DNA of 64,000 bases, from assembly GCA_905250075.1 (NCBI GenBank), contig CAJNOP010000353.1:145310-209309 (forward strand), read 5' to 3'. Both the position numbers and the translations under genes were made by a program. The notes beneath the pieces are model-generated. The model had not been told where the DNA came from and did not search any database. It saw only the letters and a program-made list of their open reading frames with translations. This document shows positions 57,621-64,000 of the stretch, one piece after another (position 1 is the first letter of the stretch; every line of letters begins with the position of its first letter). Origin of the DNA: Rotaria sp. Silwood1 (taxonomy: Eukaryota; Rotifera; Eurotatoria; Philodinida; Philodinidae).

Positions 57621-57968
57621 TAGGTACCTTGCGGCACAGGGTGCTGTCCGAGAACAATTTACATAGGCCCGATATTTTTTTTACATTTTTTGCTAAATGT
57701 TGCTCTTGACAGAAGACCAGCCTGTCGCAGAATTCTTCTCGTTTAATCTACTAAGCTCCTCGTCCATACTGATTAACCACACACTAGCCACAAGGCCTTA
57801 CAGCGTATGCCAACGGCATAGCTAATTTACTATCGGATGGTTAATTCGAAACAAAGCAGCCGTTAGCGAATTGTCCAAGGTCATCCTATGACTGTTGGAG
57901 ACGTGGTTCTTATACAGTATCTTGTGGGTATATGTCGAACATATTAACCGTTCAGTCATATGAGCCAT
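57621..57968 (-). mobile_element. tRNA-derived SINE, copy 2 (diverged)
   Basis: It matches copy 1 (21868-22244) in order over about 330 nt: CCGATATTTTTTT, CAGAAGACCAGCCTG, TCTTCTCGTTTAATC, ACACTAGCCAC, GTATGCCAACGGCATAG, AGCAGCCGTTAGCGAATTGT and the tRNA-like head near 57900-57968. The A and B boxes are decayed, so it is older than copy 1. Target duplication is not clear. Confidence 0.65.
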
Positions 57969-58151
57969 CATCGATCTAGCAGATGATGTATGTAATTAGG
58001 AAAATAAACAGAATTCTCAGTAGACAGATGACTGCCAGTAGATCAGGTGAGCAAAGATTGGTTATTCGAATTTATTTCCATATCTATGAAAACAAGTTCT
58101 ACTCTTAGAAATGCTCCGAATAAATTATTTATATCGACCTAGTAATAAAAT

Positions 58152-58193
58152 GGTGTGGATCTTGATCAGAAAAACAGACCCACATCCATACCT
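58152..58193. repeat. Telomere-like foldback, minimal
   Basis: GGTGTGGATCTTGATCAG then AGACCCACATCCATACC. Very short arms; weakest member of the group. Confidence 0.35.
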
Positions 58194-58320
58194 TCATAGA
58201 GAACGAAAGACATGATGATCAATATGTAACGCACTTAAGTATAAGGTGAATCATATGATTTTTGTTTCACCCCTATTTCTCATTTCACTGATGTATAACT
58301 ACATATATCTAAGAATATAA

Positions 58321-58411
58321 AGGGTGTGGGTGTGGATGGGTGTGGGGTGTGAGTGGGTGTGGAGTGTGGGGGTGTGGGTGTGGATGATTCTTTCTACCAC
58401 ACCCACACCCT
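58321..58411. repeat. Telomere-like foldback
   Basis: AGGGTGTGGGTGTGGATGGG and further repeats, the loop ATGATTCTTTCT, then ACCACACCCACACCCT. The edges are exact inverse copies (AGGGTGTGGG / CCCACACCCT). Confidence 0.8.
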
Positions 58412-58499
58412 AATAAGATCATACTGAAACGATTGTTTGAATGTCTTATGACTTTCATGAATAAAATCAAGAAATATTCCCAAGAAGAAGTGAAACGCT

Positions 58500-58632
58500 G
58501 AAAATGCCGTTTAAACTGTCATAATCACCCGTTCTGTTAGGAAACGGTGATAAACAGCAAGAAAAAACGTGATCATCACTTTTCTTGCCGTTTTTACGTC
58601 TAGTCAGCGTTTCCAAACGTTATTCACATTAA
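58500..58632. repeat. AAACG hairpin element
   Basis: GCAAGAAAAAACGTGATC pairs with ATCACTTTTCTTGC. Flanking CCGTTTAAAC and GTTTCCAAACG complete the pattern seen at 19257-19460. Confidence 0.5.
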
Positions 58633-59900
58633 ATAAACTCTGAAACAGTTATATAAGTCATTTTCTTCGTCGTAAAAGATAGTGAGAAATGTTTATGAAC
58701 ATCTTTTCCAACGAAAACAGCTGTAAATGCTCAAAGCAGATTAATCTTTTTTTGGGACTGGTTCCCATAATTATTTATATTCTCGTGAATTTGTGTTTTT
58801 TATTGTTTCACAGTACGCGTGAAAGACATTTAGTCCGTTTGGAGCTTCCATTTATCTTTTGATCTGCTGAATTACTTCAAAAAAGTATTCGCTGTAGATT
58901 TAATTATGTGAAAAAGAGTTCCTTTGATTAAAGTAAGAATCCGCATAACATTGACATCGTATGAATCAAAATCATGTGCTGGTGCGAACATTAGAATATC
59001 AAGAAAATACAGGTTGATTTTATTGATTTAAAGTCTCAATTTTCACATTGAAATCCTAATTTTTTGATTATGTTCAAAGCTCGAAACGTACGATAAATTA
59101 TAAGTTCCTAATATTCTCAAACATAAAATTGTTGCATTAGAGTTTTCATCGCAAATTATCAACTCATCAGTATATGAGCTAATTGAAACTCGTTTTACGA
59201 CAAGCAATACAACATTATCAATTATGAGCTACATAATCTAATTAGAAACTCTAGCCAAGTCAAAAGAGAGTAATATTTTCAGTTAATATGTATTTGACAA
59301 ATGTATGTGGCATAAACAGAACGAATCTCATATGCTTAGTAATTGATTGCTAGTCTTAATCAAATTGGAGAGATAGGAAAGCAGAGGGAAAAAAAGAAAA
59401 ATTTAAGGCAAGAAGTAAAAGAAAAAAGTCAGAGAAGAGGAAGGAAAAAAGAGAAAATAAATTCGTCCAACACACTCATTCATTGATTCGATGAAGATTG
59501 CTCAATAAGTAAACATCACTTCTACGAGCAATGTAAATGCACACAAAGATAAGATACACGAATGATATCTGAATTTAATCTAAAATACTATTCAGATTAC
59601 GAAGAAATTCACATATTTACTGTATACGAATTGTGAATAAGGATTCTCATTGATCGTTGGTCGAGCTTGGAAAAAATGAGCAAAAAGATTCAGATAACTC
59701 TAATAGAAGAAGTCTTCAGATTTGAACGATGTAGAGGATTTAGTTTCACCTTACGTTCTGCGTTTATTTTTGCTTTTTCTTAGGATAGTATTTGTGGAAA
59801 ACTTTCTTGTACATTCCATCGAGATGGTTGACAAAATACAATATTCGTAGAAAAAATATATAATATAGAACTTATTTGTCATTTTGTAGCACCATATTTC
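58633..59900. other. AT-rich non-coding stretch
   Basis: A purine-rich run (AGAGGGAAAAAAAGAAAAA...) lies at 59370-59460. No gene recognised. Confidence 0.4.
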
Positions 59901-59902
59901 AT

Positions 59903-60304
59903 AATAAAATCATTAGTGAAACTAAGCTATTTAACTTTTTTTCAACTGATTTCTTAAGATCAATCAGTGTGACGTTTTGTTCTAACTAAGAACATCTTCA
60001 AACACAAATAAATAGACTTTACTCTAATATATATAAGAGTAAAATAATGTCATCCTTTTTTATTCTATTGTTTTAAGCATTTCAATGCACGGGGGGAGTA
60101 AAATTGATCCGTCTGCATTAGAATCTTTAAAACAATAGAATAGAAAAACGAAGACATTATTTTACTCTTATATATATATTCTTCTTCTATCTATTTATTT
60201 GTGTTTGATAATGTTCTTAGTTAGAACGAAACGTCACACTGATTGATCTTAATAAATCAGTTGAAAATAATGTTAAATAGCTAAGTTTCATTAATGATTT
60301 CATT
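59903..60304. repeat. Near-perfect 0.4-kb palindrome
   Basis: The left arm (59903 to about 60082) and the right arm (about 60120-60304) are inverted copies: AATCAGTGTGACGTTTTGTT against AACGAAACGTCACACTGATT, and AAAATAATGTCATCC against GAAGACATTATTTT. The spacer reads ATTTCAATGCACGGGGGGAG and on. Identity is high, so it is young or kept by gene conversion. No coding. Confidence 0.75.
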
Positions 60305-61048
60305 TTAGAGTTTGTTATTTTACTGAGTTCGTTGTCGATTGAAACTCTTACGCGAAGAAATTTTAATTTTTTAACTCTTATACCATAAAAAGAATATAAT
60401 ACTTAGTATATATTCCGTTTTCAGTATAAATCTTAAAAGAACAACTAGATGATAAATATGCGTAAGTCATAAAGATTACAGTAATCAAATAAAAAACTTA
60501 GCTGCTCTATTAACTTTTGTAGCAATAAATTATTTTTTATCTACGACAGACGACTGTTAAAGAATGAGAAAAAAATAGTCTCAGCAATGAATAAATTTTA
60601 GAAGTACGTCGATATTGCTGTTCAATATTTGCTTTTGATAAAATATACCAAAAAATTGACCTCGTTTTATCTATGGTAGTTTTCCCCTAGAATTTTTCGT
60701 TTGTCGTATCAATTCATTAATTCTTCTTAAAAATCTAAGTTTCATTATCACATACATATCTGATACTAATAAACTAATTTAGTTTCTTCTTTCATTATTC
60801 ATTACGATTATCATAAATCACAACTTTGTCGGTAATTATATATTTCTCCATAGGTATTAGAATAAACTAGACTTGAGAATTCATAACGAAAACTTGAGAA
60901 GATTTCGATAGAATATTTATCAGATGTAAGACGAACGCATCATCCTTGAGCGATCGACAAATTTCTAATTACCTACGAAGAGTATAGAAAAAAAAAACTT
61001 TAAAAAGCGATCGATGTGTCAGAAGAACGACTGTAGTCAGGTTTTCGT
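60305..61048. other. AT-rich non-coding stretch
   Basis: No gene or repeat recognised. Confidence 0.35.
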
Positions 61049-61364
61049 AATATCTAAACGCATTCTAATGAGTAGGTCTCATTTCGTTTTGGAAAAAGCA
61101 GAAGTTAAATTTTCAACAAGTTAAAATATTTATTTAAAGCAATGAAAGTTCATGTATCTTTAAAACATAAGGCATGAGTAGACGTCTTTTGAACAAATAT
61201 CAAAACAAAAAGAAAAGTTTGTAGAAAAGACTTCTACCCTGTCTTATACTATACAGATGCCGAACTTTCATTTCTTTAAATAAATATTTTAACTTGTTAA
61301 AGATTTAACTTATGCTTTTTCGAAAACAAAATGAGACCTACTCATTGGAATGTATTGAGATATT
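61049..61364. repeat. 0.3-kb palindrome (foldback)
   Basis: The left arm CATTCTAATGAGTAGGTCTC and the right arm, inverted, CATTCCAATGAGTAGGTCTC continue with GAAGTTAAATTTTCAACAAG against TAAGTTAAATCTTTAACAAG. Arms are about 110-120 nt, and the spacer about 90 nt is not repeated. Confidence 0.7.
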
Positions 61365-61549
61365 GAGAAAAAGAACGAACATGTATTGTCCATCATCAAA
61401 TTAATAAAATTAGATGAATGGTCAAGTTACAAGTAAGACGAAGATGATTCTGGAATATTAAACTTCTTTTTCAAGTAAAGCATCGTTTACGACAGATCAA
61501 ATAAAGAAAAATTATGGTTTTAACGTCAACGAATCACTATTTATGACAT

Positions 61550-61692
61550 TTACAAACCGATGTTTAAACGACAAGAACATAATATTACTTTATGACGTAG
61601 AAAATTGTTTTTTGTGATAAACGCATAATTTGGTCAATATATCGTCGTTTAGACGATGGAACATTAAACATCGTTTTAACGGCAGAATAGGG
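61550..61692. repeat. GTTTAAACG hairpin element
   Basis: CGATGTTTAAACGACAAG at the left faces TTAAACATCGTTTTAACGG at the right, with TCGTCGTTTAGACGATGG between. It shares motif style with the other AAACG elements. Confidence 0.45.
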
Positions 61693-63534
61693 TTTCCTCA
61701 ACTAACTGGATCTACAGTGTCTTGATATTTAAATGAAATTGTATAATGTTGGATTCCATTCAAAATCAGTCTTACTCTTATCGAGAGTCTGATAGAATGA
61801 ATGAGAAAAACAAATGTTATTCAGGCATTGAACTATTCACTTGTAATTATATCAATGTATTTTTCAAATATATTAATCGCAGCTATTATTTTCATTTGCA
61901 ACCTTGTCATCTGTAATTTCATTAAACTCAATCAATATATTGAGAAACTTCTAAAACTCAAGGATATAAATATGTATATGTTGGTTTGCGTTTTGGTGAA
62001 GAAGAGACCCACATTCAGATTCCTAATTATTAGCATTAAGACTCACATATTGCAAGCCGCCACTTTACTACTATGTCAGCAGTTTTCTAGATGATGTATA
62101 TTCTTATTTCGCTATCGCCAAAAAATAGAACAAATAAGATATGGTGAGGCAATCGTTCATTTATTTTCAATTGAACATAAATATTGACAAAGCAACAGAA
62201 AGAATCATTCAACTAAAATATAAAGTTGACAAAACAAGATATCATCATTTCTTCACTCGTTTATTAAAAATTCATCCCGGTAGTTGTTGTCATCGTCTGT
62301 ACTTTCTTATTCAGAGATTATAGGAAAAGAAGTGTTTGTGTTGAATATTTCGCGTTTTTCTCGAGCTTATCGACAACCGTGAGCGCAGTTGCAACAATAT
62401 GTATTACATTTGCCTCAACCACAGCAAGGCGTACCCAACGAGTCATCGTCACATAAGTAGATTGACAAGCTTCGGTTATTATCTCGATATTTTTTTACCG
62501 TGCAACAGATTGATGATGCAGAATCAACATACATAAGAAGGATACAGACAACAGTCAAGAGAAGACCAAAGTGAACTAATCGAGGTATAATTTTGAATGT
62601 GATCGGTTAAGATGATGTTGACGCTTGTTTTCGAAAATGGAACTAAAAAACAATAATTCTTGATGAAGAACTATTACAAGAGAATGATAAATATAATATA
62701 TCATTCACGTAGGAAAATGCGTTATATTCTGCGCATCAACGTATATTATTCTAACAGTCTAAGTACTGTACTGAGCGTTATTGCATCTGAGAGCATAAGA
62801 TGCATACAAATTGAAATATTTGAGAAAATAGCTTAATCTATTTTACCCTCAAGGTTAATAGATGGTTGTTTTTCTCCAGATTTGTTCGTTGAAATCATAA
62901 GTGCAAAGAGTACTCTTTCCTAAATATATTGTGTGGAAAGATGCACTCTAGTGCAAGACTATCTTGAAATTTTTTTAAGAAAAATAAAGCAGTTTCCAAA
63001 TTATTTTTATTTGGCTTGTATGGTGTCAATGTGAATTTGATGCTTAATTATCTTGTGTTGAAGTAAATCTATCGAAATATGATCGATAATAAAACAAAAT
63101 CACTGCCTTTGTGCTATCGGAAACACTTTTTTGAATTGTCGAATTATTATGATAAATGTATGAATACAGTTATATGTTCCAGTTGAATTTATACCGAGAA
63201 ATACTTTTCTCGAAATATATCTCCCACGTGGGATAGACGCTATGAATTATAACGGAAGTGAAGTTTTGCACCACTTAGATGATAAGATGATAGAGGAAAG
63301 ATAAGACGAATTCGCTTGGTTTAGACATGAAGCTATTTGTGTTTCATCATTATATTATATTATGACTCATAATAGTTGGAAAAACCCCACTTATCTTTAT
63401 CACTAACAAGCGAATCGTCCAAAGTGATTCAGCATTTTGAGCTCATATTTTGATCATAGAAAGAGAACCTCTAGACTAGATCAATTCCGAAAGGATTCCG
63501 TCCTATAGCCTTTCTGTCTCGAAATTTTGAATTT
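61693..63534. other. AT-rich non-coding stretch
   Basis: Frames at 61801-62094 and 62141-62323 are short, without domains or splice sites, and are treated as chance. Confidence 0.35.
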
Positions 63535-63624
63535 GGGTGGAGTGTGGGTGTGGATGTGGTTATGAATACAAAGAACATTCAAACCCACACCCACACCCAC
63601 CCTGCTAGCATTGAGTTGATAACT
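63535..63624. repeat. Telomere-like foldback, family A copy 2
   Basis: GGGTGGAGTGTGGGTGTGGA leads to the loop GGTTATGAATACAAAGAACA, then CCCACACCCACACCCACCCT and the flank TTGAGTTGATAACT. Loop and flank match 39134-39196 almost base for base. Confidence 0.85.
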
Positions 63625-63866
63625 AGGGTGTGGGTGTGGGTGTGAGTGTGGGTGGATGTGGGTGTGGGCGTGGGTGTGGGTGTGGTTGCAAGGATGAAAT
63701 ACATCCAGATCTACATCCATACCCACACCGATACCGACACCCACACCCACACACACACCCACACTCACACACACCCACATCCACCCACACCCACACCCAC
63801 ACCCTGTGCGTGCATCTACGCCCCCCCACCCGCGCACACCCACTCACCCACCCACACCCACACCCT
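63625..63866. repeat. Long telomere-like foldback
   Basis: It opens AGGGTGTGGGTGTGGGTGTG and closes CACCCACACCCACACCCT. The G-rich arm is about 70 nt, the loop GTTGCAAGGATGAAATACAT, and the C-rich arm about 145 nt with a short CCCCCCCACCCGCGCACACC patch. It directly follows family A copy 2. Confidence 0.85.
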
Positions 63867-64000
63867 CTTAGAGTACTAGGGTTTAGTATTCAATGTTTTT
63901 TTTACAGAGCAGTTCATTTTATTTCCAATGTTTTTCTACTTTTTGAATATTTAAAAAAACTCGAACATAGAATAACAATCAGACAAGAGAAAGGCTCTAA

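Noticed and set aside
61801-62323. Two short plus-strand frames (97 and 60 codons)
   Set aside because: No recognisable family, no splice sites, AT-rich composition.
1930-63866. CRISPR array or true chromosome end
   Set aside because: Repeats are contiguous short hexamers with no regular spacers, and unique sequence continues on both sides of every block, so they are interstitial.

Overview
This looks like nuclear DNA from a bdelloid rotifer (Adineta/Rotaria-like). It is AT-rich and eukaryotic. Its genes have very short GT-AG introns (49, 49, 53, 55 and 62 bp), along with two longer ones (436 and 919 bp). It is full of DNA-transposon remnants. At least 15 places carry short blocks of (TGTGGG)n / (CCCACA)n, the telomeric repeat known from bdelloids. 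It also has gene types that bdelloid genomes are known to hold in excess: an R-S-ExE ADP-ribosyltransferase and a giant eukaryotic SecA-like ATPase. The organism assignment is inference; no ribosomal or mitochondrial marker is present.

Layout. 1-6.5 kb: gene-poor repeats, with a 0.37-kb palindrome, a telomere-like foldback and a complete 2,356-bp hAT-like element with exact 8-bp target duplications. 6.5-8.6 kb: one intact two-exon gene for a predicted secreted protein of unknown function (minus strand). 8.7-21.5 kb: repeats again, with paired inverted minisatellites, a small MITE, a 1-kb palindrome, two tRNA-like heads beside telomere-like arrays, and a hAT remnant inserted into such an array. 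21.7-22.4 kb: a small two-exon gene remnant split by a tRNA-derived SINE. 23.3-25.2 kb: an ADP-ribosyltransferase gene (minus) whose 5' end is shifted by one base. 25.9-30.1 kb: MITEs, a 759-N assembly gap, a 53-bp tandem repeat and a 1.7-kb hAT-like element. 30.9-31.7 kb: the 3' end of a cullin gene (minus), with a 2-nt frame break in a TA run. 33.7-37.7 kb: decayed coding fragments and a TA-flanked mariner-like MITE. 39.35-42.37 kb: a three-exon RWD-RING1-IBR-RING2 ubiquitin ligase of RNF14 type (minus). 43.95-55.91 kb: one uninterrupted open frame of about 3,986 codons (minus), with a helical-repeat N-terminal half, a full SecA-type motor, a TPR-like stretch, hydrophobic segments and an unidentified C-terminal domain. 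56-64 kb: no gene seen; palindromes, a second SINE copy and a cluster of telomere-like foldbacks.

All five protein genes that can be assigned a strand with confidence (secreted protein, transferase, cullin, RBR ligase, SecA-like giant) lie on the minus strand, and three of them concern ubiquitin ligation or ADP-ribosylation. Whether they work together cannot be decided from the sequence. The most unusual items are the SecA-like giant, the foldback family of telomere-like repeats (two copies share an almost identical loop and flank 24 kb apart), and the transposon and SINE insertions that can be dated by their target duplications.
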